64,000 nucleotides of DNA from Cinnamomum chago (Eukaryota; Streptophyta; Magnoliopsida; Laurales; Lauraceae), in contig CP142456.1 in the NCBI GenBank assembly GCA_038049695.1, forward strand, positions 22,478,501 to 22,542,500. The letters are read 5' to 3'. Positions 24,670-36,936 of this stretch are shown piece by piece (within the stretch, counting starts at the first letter, position 1; each line of letters opens with the position of its first letter). The position numbers were made by a program, and so were the translations under genes. The notes under the pieces are model-generated. The model worked only from the letters and a program-made list of their open reading frames with translations, did not search any database and was not told the origin of the DNA.

Positions 24670-25428
24670 GTGCATGCTCCATTGAAAACTCGAAATCAGG
24701 TACAGAACGAGGTAAATTTTTTGTGTTATGTTTCCTCCTTAGAACCAAAAAATGTGAATGAAGCACTTATTGATGACTCCTGGATTAATGCCATGCATGA
24801 GGAATTAGGAGAATTTGAGGATAATAGTGTTTGGGAACTTGTTCCTAGGCCCTCACCCACAAATGCCATCGACACAAAATGGATTTTCAAAAATAAAATC
24901 GATGAACTTGGCCAAGTTATTAGAAATAAGGCAAAATTAGTTACACAGGGCTATACTCAAGTGGAGGAAATTGATTTTGATGAAATATTTGCCCTGGTTG
25001 CTCAACTTGAGTTCATTCGTATCCTCTTGGCAATTGCTTGTTCCTTGAAAATCAAACTATATCAAATGGATGTCAAGAGTGCATTCTTGAATGGCTACCT
25101 CAATGAGGAAGTATATGTTGAGCAGCCAAAGGGTTTTCAGGATCCTCACTATCCTGACCATGTGTTTAAATTGAACAAAGCCCTTTATAGATTGAAGCAA
25201 GCTCCCTGGGCATGGTATGAAACGTTGACCACCTTCTTATTGGAAAATGTCTTCAGAAGAGGTAGTGTGAATAAAAAATTATTTATCAAGAGAGAGAAGC
25301 ATGATATTCTCATTGCACAATTCTATGTGGATGATATCGTCTTTGGCTCTGCATCTGAAAATTTATCCAAACTTTTTGCCACTTGTATGTCCAATGAATT
25401 TGAAATGAGCATGGTAGGAGAACTTTAA
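24670..25428 (+). pseudogene. Copia reverse transcriptase domain
   Basis: A 252-residue open stretch shows the usual order of RT blocks: WIFKNKIDELGQ, QMDVKSAFLNG, EEVYVEQPKGF, ALYRLKQAPWAWYE and the catalytic YVDD. The wording is closest to the SIRE/Maximus lineage. The whole pol is broken, so this is a relic domain. Confidence 0.88.
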
Positions 25429-25448
25429 TTTTTCTCAGACTTCAAATC

Positions 25449-26249
25449 ATGCAATGTGAGAACGGGATTTTTCTCTCTCAATCTAAACATGCCCGTAATC
25501 TCTTGAAGAAATTTGGAATGCACACATCCAAACGTTCCAGCACTCCAATGAGCCCCTTTATCAAGCTGAGTTTAGATTCTTCTGGGAAAGACTTTGCTGA
25601 AAGGATGTATCGAAGCATGATTGGAAGTTTGTTGTACTTGACTACAAGCAGAACCGACATCTCCTTCGGTGTATGTGTATGTGCTAGATACCAATCAAGA
25701 CCCAAGGAGTCTCATGTTCAAACAATAAAGAGAATTATGAAATATGTTAGTGGAACCACAGAATTTGGGATATGGTTTTCAAGAGACACCAACAGCAATC
25801 TTTTTGGTTATTCAAATGCTGATTGGGCAGGCTGTGTTGATGATCGCAAAAGCACATCTAGTGGTTGTGTCTTTATTGGCAACAATCTTGTTGCGTGGCA
25901 CAACAAGAAACAAACATCCACCTCTCTATCTACAGCTGAGGCAGAATATATGCCAACTGGAAGCTGTTGTACACAATTACTGTCTGACTACGGGATTGAT
26001 CAAAAGACCATGGTAGTCTATTGTGATTACAAAAGTGCTATTAACATATCTAAGAACCCGGTACAACATTCCAGGACCAGACATATAGACATCAGGCACC
26101 ACTTCATTAGAGATTCGGTTGAAGAGAAAGTCCTTTACTTGGAGCATGTTTCCACAGAGAACCAATTGGCTGACATCCTCACCAAACCTTTGGATCCCAC
26201 TAGGTTTGATTCCCTCCATAAGTCCCCAGGTATTTGCTCTTACCCTTGA
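25449..26249 (+). pseudogene. Copia RNase H domain and pol C-terminus
   Basis: A 266-residue open stretch. Motifs are MIGSLLYL, DADW-like NADWAGC, DRKSTSSGCVF, SLSTAEAEY and the ending LADILTKPLD. These are standard copia RNase H blocks, and the HSRTRHIDIRHHFIRD string is typical of SIRE relatives. Confidence 0.88.
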
Positions 26250-27329
26250 TTTTTTTTTCAAATTTTTTTGGCACAATCAATCATTGTTAATTATTTGATT
26301 TCCTAGCCTGTGAGTCACTTAAGTTTGCCAAGTTATAGATTTTTTTTTGCACACTTAAAATTCATTGTTTGATGGTTATGGTGTGTTTGCATGATTTTTT
26401 TTAGATCTCATATCCTGGAAATTTAACATACGAATTAAAAAGAAAGAAGAAGGTTACAAGATCCTAGGGGGGGAAGGGGGTTCCTACTTATTAACCGGAG
26501 GAACGGGGCTATTGTGAAAGTCACCAACGATGGTTCACAATTAAAAAAAAAGGGTAGAACAAGCTTGAAATTTAGGGGGAGCTTTGAAATGTTTCTTTTG
26601 CCAGTGAGGATGATTCTCTCTTGTGTTAATACATAATTTATCCTAGCACAAACTATTTTTTCCAACTTATCACTCTCACTAGCAATCTCAAGCTTGATCA
26701 AATTTTTGTGAATGATCTTTAGGGGATTTTATTTTTGACACATTGAGTTGATAGTGTGTAATGCCCCTCTCTTAGTTTTCTTTTAGTTGAGCATTTTTTT
26801 ATTTTTTATTTATTTTGTTCGAGCCAAAATTAGCCCAGGTCCGATTGATCGGACAGTGTAACTAGTCCTTTATTAACTTACTCGAGTTTTCTAGTTTCTC
26901 ATTCTTTCATGCTCCAAGCCCTAGCTCCTATTTTCCCCGTTCGCTGAGGCTTTCTCCTTTGTGCTTCCAAGCTCTTTCAAAGAATTCTCTTCTCCATTTC
27001 TCTTACAATCATCTCTTTGCTTCCTATATCTTTCATTTTGGTGGGTGTATTGGAAGATTGGATGGTGTCAATAGTTGTTGAAGTGGAGTCTGTGTGATTG
27101 TGATTGTCGAGGCTATCCTTGTGGTGCTATTGTAGAGCATAGGCAAGGTTGTGTGTTCTATTCCTGGGTGTAGTTTGTTTTGAGGAGTACATTGCAAGGT
27201 TGGTGATTGGTTTCTTCTCTACACTTAGTGCACACCAAGTGTTTGTTAGTTTGCCTCTAAAAGATCTCAAGGCACCCAAAGCATCCCAATCTCATAAAAG
27301 GCTTGTGGGAGTTCATCTTCATCCCCAAG
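26250..27329 (+). other. Spacer between pol and third ORF of the copia element
   Basis: No clear coding sequence. It holds an AT-rich stretch, a palindromic GTCCGATTGATCGGAC at about 26839-26854 that resembles those in the 3' LTR, and a T/C-rich leader before the third ORF. Confidence 0.5.
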
Positions 27330-28360
27330 TTTTAACAATCAAAAGTTTCTAAGCTTGGCCAAAGAAACTTTATTTGAGGAAGTCTTTTCTAAGAAACAAC
27401 TGCTTGTGGAAAGACAGCTTGATTTGCAAGGAATTAACAATGACTTTCGTCACTGGATACTTCAGCGCGACTAGTCTTCTCTTTATGAGTTTGATTGTGC
27501 AGCCTATAGATCCTTGGTTAGGGAATTCTACAATAACATTCATGAGATAGGCCAGGAGTCTTTCAAGTGATTCGTTCGTGGAATTATAATTAGATCAATC
27601 CAAATTTTCTAAGTCAATTTCTGTAGGTTGATAGAAGCCTGGATGCTATATACCCCGCTCACGACCTAGACTCCGATGACATGAATGATCAAGATAACAT
27701 TGATTGGGATGCGGTGTCAATCACTCTCCGTGGCCATCGTATGAATGGTTCGATAGTCTTCTGAAAGAAAAAGATCTCATCCCTGCCTACCGTCTTCTCA
27801 ATATTTTTACTTGCTCCGATATTGAGCCAAAGGGTCGCACATATGAGATTACTATGGAGACGGGTTATTTGTTGTACATGATTGGGATAGGGTAGCCCAT
27901 TGATCTTCCTCTGGCTATTTACAAACATATGCTTAAATGCACTTGAAGGTGTAAGAAATACATGATCTCTTCCATATGGAGTCCTTGTGACATGGATTCT
28001 TTTTTCCCATGGTGTGGTAGTGGGACCAGATGACACCATTGTTCGTGGAAGAGGTAAGATAACACATCGAACTGTCAGCCTGTCTTCATCCCACCTACAG
28101 TTTGCTGACAGTGAAGGTGAGGAAGAATACCAAGGGGCTGCTGCAGATGAGGCTCCTCCTATGTATGACCCATAGATGCCAAACTACTGTCAGGATTTTG
28201 AGAACCAGTTGTATGATCAATTTACTCAGATTGAATTGCTGGAAAATAGGGTGGATGATCAGTTCCACGAGGTCTTTGCTCGCATGGAACAAATGAACAT
28301 ATAGGGCAACATAATTGAGGGAAAGCTTGATACCCTCATTTGTCGATTCCCACCTCCTCA
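27330..28360 (+). pseudogene. Env-like third ORF remnant of SIRE-type copia
   Basis: Fragments resemble the 'putative plant transposon/envelope-like' protein that follows pol in SIRE elements. They include LVREFYNNIHE and a VRG strand near 27500-27570, a PAYRLLNIF/RTYEITMETGYLLY region near 27780-27890, and a C-terminal acidic and coiled-coil tail (SEGEEEYQG, then LLENRVDDQFHEVFARMEQM) near 28100-28300. It is broken, with several breaks. I cannot show membrane or signal segments. Confidence 0.5.
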
Positions 28361-28795
28361 GTAGGCCCTAGTGTTTCTTTACTAGAGTTGGCTCTGTTAG
28401 TTTTCTTAGTATATTAGTTGTCTAGATGATTTCGGCTCTTCTCACAATGCTTTTCTTGTTCACTAACTTCTTGTCTTTTATTGATGCATCAATTGCTTTT
28501 TGTAATTTTTACGAATCATCAGCTAATATAAGTTTCTTACTCTTGCAAATTTATTTCCAAAAAGGGGGAGAGTGGTGTGTGTTATATTCTATCTTCATAT
28601 TTGAGTGTTATATCCTGTCTTCATATTTGATCTTTATCTTCAAGTTGCATTTAACATGATCTTTTTTCAAGAATGTATGGGATAGGAATTGCAAGAATCA
28701 AGGCTTTCAAGATGGATTATACCAAGTGATAAGTTGAAGATTTTGTTCTTTTTTCTTTGGTAGATTGAATGTATTAGATGTTTTGTACATGAATT

Positions 28796-28809
28796 GCTAA
28801 GGGGGAAAT
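28796..28809 (+). other. Polypurine tract of the copia element
   Basis: CTAAGGGGGAAAT immediately precedes the TGTTAGG start of the 3' LTR at 28810. Confidence 0.75.
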
Positions 28810-29730
28810 TGTTAGGTTTTGAATGTTGGCAGATTCATTTGGATGGACAAAACTTGGGTCTATAAAATGTAATTTTATATTTATTTTAGATAGACCACAT
28901 CAAGCATCGAAGAACTCTAAAGATGCATCAAAGACAGTTTGGAATTGGATCAGTTCATCCGATCGATGGGACCCTCTGTCCGATCAATCGAATCTAAACA
29001 AGCTCCCAATTATTTAGACTATCCGATCGATCGGACCTAAAGAGCTCTCAGTTAGCGTATGTCCGATAGATTGGACCTTTCGTTCGATCAATCGGTTCTG
29101 AAGACGCCTCAGTTATTTCAGCCTGTCCGATGATCGGACAACAGCGGATTGGCCTTTTGTTCCAAGATCTTTTGTTTCAAACCTCCATTTCCAATGCTGT
29201 TTCATCCCAATCTCTTGTATATGATCCAGAACCTCTTTAAAACCCCTAAGCCTCACAAAAGAACCTATCTCTCCTATTTCTAAACCCTAGACCATTACTA
29301 GAGAGATTTCTCATCTCCATAGAGACTTTGTGAGGATTATGTGCCGAAGCTGTCTTCGTCTGGAGACTCATTCCCTACATTCTCATTTGATTCACCTTAT
29401 TCAAGGCATGGAGATTAAACTACTGGAGAAGGTGAACGATGTGCTCATCGGCAAGATCCATTACGGTCTTAGGTTGTGTTCAACCGTAAAGGGTAGTGAG
29501 TTTATCTTGTTACCTTCGTTTTATTAGTGTTTTGATCTTTTCAGACCAGGGTTTTTTTTCCTTATTCAGGGTTTTCCACGTATAAATTCTAGTGTCCATC
29601 TGTGTGATTGATTAGCTTAGATTTTTACTATCGCATTTCCATATTGAAATCTGTGTTGGGACTGTATTTATCTTTAGGGTTGATTCGTGATCAACCCTCT
29701 TGGAATTTCAAACTCCATCATACATACACA
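28810..29730 (+). mobile_element. 3' LTR of the SIRE-type copia element (end uncertain)
   Basis: It starts TGTTAGGTTTTGAA after the polypurine tract. A cluster of near-palindromes around CCGATCGATCGG lies at about 28958-29139, followed by a TATA-like CTTGTATATG near 29213. The 3' end is not certain because no second LTR is present for comparison. A CA near 29730 is plausible. Confidence 0.65.
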
Positions 29731-30514
29731 TTCACTACTTTTGTATATTTACTTTTAATGTTTTGCATGTCCGCGTACCGGTCAATGGCTGCGTGTCCTG
29801 GTTCCAAATCCTCTCCAACTTCCACAGGAGGAAATTTCTCATTGCTTTTATAAAAAACACACATGCACGGAGTTTAGATACAAGTGGGCTTTGCCTTTTG
29901 CGTCAAGCCTTCTAAAAATCAGTTAGAATCATTTGACATTGTTAGTTATCTAATCTAAATCATGAAATAGACAATCAAAATAGAAACTTCGATTACCCTC
30001 CATTTCATAGCGTCAAATTAGACATCTCAAACGTCTGCTTAATTTGACTTTTTGGAATGATTAATCCTAAAGTCATCTTGTATTTGATAGATGCTTAGAG
30101 AATCTAGATCTATATGTCATGTCTTTTCAACTCTTTGTAAGATTAAGGGGGATTGTTAAAAGAATCCAGATTCTCTCATTAAAAGCACATTCCACATTTT
30201 GTATTAGGTCTACTTGGATACACGGTGTCCACAAAGGATCCACCTCCCTATTTTATTTATTTATTATTTGATTCTTTATTTTCATTTTGTGCCACGTAAG
30301 CATATCAATGGCTATATATAACTGATACGAATCCTCTACAAATTTCTCAGCATGAATTTTGCCTTTCAATGTAAGACACATGGCAAAGTTGTAGGGCCTA
30401 TTGTTCTATCAGATACAAGTCGTTTATGTGATCAAGCCATCTAACAAAAAGAGGTGGTCCATTGGATGGCATATGATATCTAGTCTTAGGCTATGAAATA
30501 GAAAAAGAAACTTC
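29731..30514. other. Unassigned AT-rich sequence
   Basis: No gene, RNA or clear element was recognised. A pair of related strings, AGAGAATCTAGAT near 30098 and AATCCAGATTCTCTC near 30164, is inverted and may be the remnant of a small element. Confidence 0.4.
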
Positions 30515-31201
30515 GGGGTCGTTTGTTTCTCCCAATTTACATATGTAAACATCCCACATGTGAAAGAGATTCATATCATTTATGTTTGTTTACAACATTT
30601 ACACACTAGGTGTGTAAATCACATGTGCTTTTGCTGTGTAAAGTATGTGCAAAAGAGGCAGCACATTTTCACACCTATTGAGGTGTGAAACAGTTTCATA
30701 TGGCACTGTTACCAGGCGGAGTGCTACAGTGCCTTAGTGAGCAGTATGCCTTTTTGGGCCACGCTTGTAACATCCGGACCATTCATTCTCTTAAGGAGCT
30801 CAAACACGACCATGTGTCCAATTTTCAACCGTTGATGATGCATGGAGGTTGAGATATCATCAACATAATTACTGCCGTTGGATTAATCTATTGTTACTAA
30901 CATACACAGTCTACCTTTTATGATTTTTTTATTGTTCTGGGCCCCACCTGTAAAATCAAGACTGTTCATATTCTTCAGAAGCTCAAACATGGTTCTGTGT
31001 CCAATTTGCAACCATTGATGTTGCTTGGATGTTGAGATATCATCAAGTAATATACAACCTATTCATATATTCATATGTGAAATGTTATGCTAGTAACAAA
31101 CAGTGGAATCTGATCCACATGTGAGCTATTTACATATGCAAATGGCTCACATGTGGGTCATTTACACATGTGAATCACTTTCACAGGAAACAAACGACCC
31201 C
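30515..31201. mobile_element. Non-autonomous DNA transposon with GGGGTCGTTTGTTTC inverted ends
   Basis: The left end reads GGGGTCGTTTGTTTC and the right end is its complement, GAAACAAACGACCCC, giving a 687-bp element. The palindrome CACATGTG recurs near both ends (at least five copies), which suggests subterminal transposase sites as in hAT-like elements. The middle has no coding potential. No convincing target duplication was found, so the superfamily is unresolved. Confidence 0.7.
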
Positions 31202-31374
31202 CAGTACATTGTGCATTTCATAGCATTAGATCAAAAATATAGACATATAAAATGAATTTGACTTTTCATAAATAGTTACATCCCAAAACTTCCTTGAGTA
31301 TCTTATTTAGAGAAGCTAGAGGATCCACATCCGTATATAAAATGTCTCATCTTATTTGTATAGATAGTAGATTA

Positions 31375-32475
31375 AGGGGCTGTTTGGCATGTTTATATCC
31401 TCGCCTCTATTTCTCTTAATGAGTTTTGAAAGAGATATTCAGATATTAAGACTGTTTGGATAGTGCAAACAATAGTCTGTTTCAAATAGACAAGAAGACC
31501 ATTTATGTATGTAACAGGAAGACACAATAATGAAGCTTTTACAAACAGATGTATTTGTCAAAAGCGGAAAGATGCACTGCTACAGTGCCTAACTAACCCT
31601 TTTTTTTATTTTTTTATAATTATAAGCTCCTAGGAAATAATCCAAACCATTGGATGTCTTAAAAACCTTAAGAACGGCTATGATGTCAAGTTTGAACTGT
31701 TGATGTTGCACAAATCTCGAGATGTTTAAAAAAAAGTAAACCATTGGATTGACATTTCTGGCCTTCTGTGGGACCCTCTATCAAGATCAAAACCGTTGAT
31801 CTTCTTTAGAAGCCCGAGAACGACAGTTGGGTCAAATTTCAGCCTTTGATCCCTTGTGAATCTCGAGAAAATCATGAAAACCCATGGGACCGTTGATGCC
31901 AATGCCTTTAAACTAACTCAGTTTCATCACAAATTCCGGCCTTTGATCCCTTGTGAATCTCAAGAAAATCATGAAAACCCATGGGATCGTCGATGCCAAT
32001 GCCTTTAAACTAATTGGGTTTCACGTGATGAAACCCAATTTGACCTTTTTCTTTTCTTTTTAATTGTTGGGTTCTCAACTTAATTCAATAAAAACTGTTG
32101 GCCCTCTTTATTATATTAGGCACGATTATGGTATGAAATTTGAACCGTTGATTCTTTGTTAATCTTGAGATATATGTGAAAAATCGTGGACCATATGATT
32201 TGAATTTCTGAACTTTGTGGGCAAAAATCTCAAGATCTAAACAGTGGATCCTCTTCCTAATCCCAAGAGCATTCATGTGGCCAAATTTCAGTCCTTAATT
32301 CCTTATAGATCTTGAGAAATACATGAAAAAATATAGAACTGTAGGATCCTAAAACATCTATTTCAAACTGGGAAATTGTCTTACCAAACGGTCTAAATAT
32401 AAAATTTCTATTTTACACAGATCTATAATCTACAGATCTATTTCATATATATAAGATTTGCCAAGCAAGCCATGA
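31375..32475. mobile_element. Probable non-autonomous DNA element with GGGGCTGTTTGGCA-like ends
   Basis: The left end GGGGCTGTTTGGCATG and the right end TTGCCAAGCAAGCC are imperfect inverted repeats. A second, inner pair (TATTAAGACTGTTTGG near 31444 and CCAAACGGTCTAAATA near 32385) is also inverted, so one element may lie inside another. An internal duplicated string (CCCATGGGACCGTTGATGCC near 31883 and a close copy near 31979) is present. No coding sequence. Ends and superfamily are uncertain. Confidence 0.4.
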
Positions 32476-33524
32476 GAAAATGCTAAAAGAAACTCAAGTT
32501 TTCTCTTTAAAAATGCATCTGATGTGGTTTGTATCGAGCCCACCTGGGTGCATGACATTCATCACCAGGGCAGGGAAACATGCTTCTTGTGAGTGGGATG
32601 TGTTGAACTCACCGTGAAGCCCATCTATTGATAATCCGAACTGTTAAAATTGAATGCAATCCCCTCTAGTAGCATCTCCTAAAGTTTTACTTTAATAGGT
32701 GTTGTTCCCACCACAAGATTCAACACGTGATTGATAATGTGATTGACACAATCTTATGCATTATTAAATCATTTTTTCAATCTTATGGTAGGACAAAATC
32801 CTATCCAAGTAAATTTGAAGCTATGCGTCAGGAGGGGAGGTGGGCCCCACGATGAGTTCAACACATCAATCAAGAGAAGCACGTAAGAGACCACTTAGGG
32901 GATCCAGATTCAAGTGGTAACCCGCCCCCCAACCTGCACCAAAGTCCACATCATAGTAAACTCATCACATCCAATAATAATGAAGGTGGAGATGTTAATG
33001 GATCATAATATTTTCTTATTGTAACAAGTTTGGTGATAAATCGAGCTACTAAACCTCTAATGGTGAGTTTGTCACACAAAAGAAAAAAGCCCTCTAATGG
33101 TGAGTCAAATAAACAGTCAATCTTGTGACCATGACATTAAGATCCATGTTTGTTGATATCAATGTATCTTTCTTTGAAAATTATAACAATATAAATCCTA
33201 CAGCCTCCACCCAAGATAGATGGGATAAGGCTACAATAGTGTTGACGAAGATGTAGAGAACACTTTTTAAGATTAGGAATCATATCATGATCTGCCCCAA
33301 ATATAGCCTACCCTATAAGATTACTCAACCAAATTATCCTAATTATTTTGATGTCCCTAAAGTAACAGTGATAGTCTTCTCATCTATAAAAACATGTTAT
33401 AGCAAACTCGTGAATAGGCAGCCTAATGGTTTTCGAAAAAAATTGAAAATCCTTACAAAGGGGTTTTCATTTTCTTTTTCTTCAGTTCTTGTTTTCCACA
33501 GGAAATGAAATCGTTGTCGGAATA
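32476..33524. other. Unassigned intergenic sequence
   Basis: Low-copy-looking AT-rich DNA. No open frame of convincing composition, no RNA gene and no element ends recognised. Confidence 0.4.
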
Positions 33525-33790
33525 AAGGACCCATTTGTTTGCACTGGAATAGAATACATAGGATTTCATGTTCAAAACTACTCCAACAAAGGATTATAAT
33601 ACAGGTGAGAGGTGAAGGAAATAAGTATAGATGTAGATGAGACAATTGACTTTTCTAAGATTTGAATTATTAGGGTGATGGTTGGGTATTCATTTCCCAT
33701 CTCCCCTTGATTCATTTTCTATTAAAGGGAAGATTATTTGATGGTCATTTTTTAATAGTCACCATGGTTTCTTCATTTTTAACTGCTTTA
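33525..33790 (+). repeat. Diverged, partial copy of the MITE at 37206-37523
   Basis: TTTGTTTGCACTGGAATAGAATACATAGG near its start, and GGGTGATGG with AGATTATTTGATGGTCATTTTT further on, match the reverse complement of the element at 37206-37523. The right end is not clear. Confidence 0.5.
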
Positions 33791-34056
33791 GAAATACGAG
33801 ACTTAAATTTCTAGAAATTCAATTACATGAAACAAGTGGGACAAAATGACGTGCAAAACTATCACATACTAGCATTCTCTTAATGCCAAGAGAAAAGCAT
33901 TTAAGATCCCTAAGGTCTTCATCATCAAACAGTTAATGAAGGTTAAGGTTATAACGATAGATAATACACACATAATCAATAGAAAATGAGAGAGGCTTGT
34001 CCTGAAAGAAGATTAGAAAGAACATGCACAATTGAATTCTTATTCCTAGCTAAACA
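33791..34056. other. Unassigned intergenic sequence
   Basis: Nothing recognised between the partial MITE and the solo LTR. Confidence 0.4.
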
Positions 34057-34061
34057 TAAAT
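34057..34061. repeat. Target site duplication TAAAT (left; right copy 36932-36936)
   Basis: The identical 5-mer was read on both sides of the solo LTR 34062-36931. Confidence 0.9.
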
Positions 34062-36931
34062 TGTCACATACCGGTCCCGAATCACCCTGGCCTAGGGTAA
34101 TCCCCAAGGCATGACACACGTACTCCCGTGATGCTGTACATGTCTCGAGCCAAATACAACACACGAAGGAGAGAAAAACAACTTTTCCACATGTGAGTCA
34201 AGCTCACTTAACCTGCCAATAACAGTTAATTCATAGCAGAAGCTGTAATTCATATATATATGAAGATATCATTTCCCATTCAGTCCAATTAAGCATTCAA
34301 GTTTAATACAAAAGAATTATACAATTATATACATTTCTTTATAAAAGAGGGTGTATAAAAGAACAAAAAGTCTACTTGGACAAACTTTTTGGCCAGAATT
34401 TTGGCCAACCCATATGGTTTTCATTGAATATCACTATGATATTCAATGGAAACCATATGGGTTGGCCAAAATTCTGGCCAAAAAGTTTGTCCAAGTAGCA
34501 TTACTCATAAAAGAACCCTATACAACTATAACAAAAGTATAAACAAAAGAATAACTAAAACTAAGTGTGACCTAAACAAAAAGGGGCTGACCACACTCTA
34601 CTGCAATATCTCCAAAATATATAACACGCACTCCGAGGAAGGTGTCTAAGCAGACCCTTGTTCTGGTCACTCCTCTAATCCTGGAGGTACCTCTTGAGTA
34701 ACCTCCTCTCCCTCCTGAGCCTCTTCAAGGCCGAGAGCTGCACCTGTGACTGTGACACCAAGAGTAGTATCTTAATACGACAATCTTGCAAGTATAGGCA
34801 ATAATGAGGAAATACATAATGTTTCAAATTGAATTTAAAGACATTGAGATTAATCGATGTCAATGATAAGTAATGACTAGGCAAATTGTGCTAAAATTGA
34901 ATAATTTATACTTATGAATCAAAGAATAGGAAAACATCCTCATTGGCTACTATCTTAAGCTCATCCTCTAAAAAAAAGAGCGAATCTAGTTGGGATGTCA
35001 CCTGCGGCCCGGCCAAAGACTAACTGGCTACCCAGGTCTGGAGCTCCGGTGCTCCAGATGATGCAGTAGTCTCGAATAACTAAATCAAGTTCAACCCCGT
35101 CGGGTATCACAGGGTCGAAACTAAGTAGTGTCGACTTAATCGCATCAAATAGCAAATCGAATAATAATCGAATTTGAGTAAGCCTATAATCTTCTGTTCA
35201 TAATCAGATCGAATAATAATCATATATCACAATTACTTACTCAGTCCACACTACCAACGAATACTGAAGTTACGAATTGAACGTAAACAATTGGACCTCA
35301 CTGAATACTAATAATGCAACAATCTACTAATTAGAATTTGATATCAAGAATGAAATTGTACTCCAATATGAAATGCAATAATTTAAGGGAATCAAAACAT
35401 TTTACGAACCAATACTATGCTGTTATTTTTAGTCTTTCACCATCCAATACAAGGTAGGTTGGGAAGGTCATCGCATTACTACCTTATTAGGTGTTACTAT
35501 TTATGAGACATACGTTGAATTTCCAAACTAACCCTCATGGCATAGTTTAGACTAATGAATGTCATTGGACCAATTAACAAGGTTAACGGTTCCATTTTAG
35601 AGCCATAAAGTCTCAAAAATCCTAAATTCCTATGGGAGTAAGGGGTGAGCACCATAATCGTCTATTAAAGAGGATTATGATGGTTCTACTAGGTTAAGGA
35701 TGATAATTCACCCTAAGAAGTGGGTCAGAAAAGGGCCAGGTTTCTGCTAAGTTCGCTCAAGCGGACCCATCCAGAGGTTTACTCGCTTGAGCGAGCCTTA
35801 TCGCTCGCTCGAGCGGGGGATACAGAAGGGAGGTTCGCTCAAGCAGACCCATCCAGAATGGTGGTTGCTCGGGCGATCCTTTTGATCGCTCGAAGAAATG
35901 CTTCAGAAGGAAGTTCGCTCGAGCGAATGCTCCAGAATTCCAGATTTTGAATTTCTCATTGTTTCTTCTTCCATTCATTTTCCAACTCCATTCCACTACC
36001 AAAACCTACACAATGGATCCTCCTTGCTTCCATTTACATAATATACAATCCCCTATATCTAATCCATTAATTAAAACCATAAAACACACTAACCCATTTA
36101 TTATTAAGAGATAGAATCATTGAAAAACAATCTCATTGGAATCAAATGGAAATAATCATCATATAAATCCAAATTAGAGCTTATACTTGCCTCAAATGAG
36201 CTTTCCAAATCTTTCTTAACACTCTTCACTCAAAAGAATAAAAAACCCCCAAAATACCAACCCCTAATCACAGAAATCACAAGAAAACATGGAATGAACA
36301 TGCATGTAAGATTGTCCAAGAGTCTCTTGACTCTAATGCAATTCCACAAACACAAAGATGGTGGAGTTAGTTTTCTTGTCCACAAAGAGGAGAAAAGGTT
36401 GAAGAAGATGATGATGAAGGGCTTCCTAGTTCTCAAGGCACATGGACTCTCTTGTAGTGATTGAAAGAGAAAAGGTAAAGAGAAGTGGAAAAAGGGGATA
36501 GAGAGAAGGGAAAATGAGAAGGAAATGAAAGAAGAGGATAAGGATGCCTTTTTGCAAGAAAGTCCACTCAAAGAGCATATTCTCATTTTAAGTCAAATGG
36601 GGTTCTAAATACTTAACGATAGCTCGAATGAAGTAAAGTCTAATACGAAAGTTGATGTACTCGTTGAAACACACGCGATGACACTAAGATGACGTGCGAA
36701 TGATGCAAAATGCGAAAACCGGTAATTGCAAAAAAAAAAAAAAAAAACTTGACTCTACCCAACCGAGCCAAATCGAATCCAACTCACCTGTCTAAAGTTC
36801 AAGACTCAACTAACTCCGACTAAATAGGCTAATTAACACTAATTTCCATAATTAGTAAATAAATACAATTATTGTAGCTAAAACACCCTTAATTAGCATT
36901 AATCATGGTTAAATTGGGTCGGGGTGTAACA
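34062..36931 (-). mobile_element. Solo LTR, 2870 bp, same family as 21014-23858
   Basis: On the plus strand it begins TGTCACATACCGG and ends GGGGTGTAACA, the inverse of the LTR at 21014-23858, so it lies on the minus strand. A perfect 5-bp target duplication TAAAT lies at 34057-34061 and 36932-36936. It keeps the CGCTCGAGCG-type palindrome cluster (about 35750-35930). A 143-bp foldback MITE sits inside it. It is clearly diverged from the other copy, so both insertions are not recent. Confidence 0.93.
34364..34506. mobile_element. 143-bp foldback MITE, probably Mutator-like
   Basis: The element is almost one long hairpin: an arm of about 60 bp from CTACTTGGACAAAC at 34372, inverted in the second half up to GTTTGTCCAAGTAG near 34497. 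A direct repeat ATAAAAGAA flanks it at 34355-34363 and 34507-34515. The matching site in the sister LTR (near 23555-23570, opposite strand) is empty and has one copy of that string. A 9- to 10-bp duplication fits Mutator-type transposition. No coding capacity. Confidence 0.85.
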
Positions 36932-36936
36932 TAAAT

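Larger units (their letters stand above)
20345..29730 (+). mobile_element. Broken SIRE-type Ty1/copia element, 5' end missing
   Basis: Parts in order are: protease-to-integrase edge (VQFGDGSKSKVIGKG, about 20351-20500), integrase (20650-21013 and 23864-24180), reverse transcriptase (24670-25428), RNase H (25449-26249), spacer, env-like third ORF (about 27330-28360), polypurine tract (28796-28809) and 3' LTR from 28810. Gag and the 5' LTR are absent; the element starts abruptly next to the segment ending at 20344. The order with a third ORF after RNase H is typical of the SIRE/Maximus (Agrovirus) lineage. It is broken, with many breaks, and interrupted by a solo LTR. The 3' boundary at about 29730 is uncertain. 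Confidence 0.8.
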
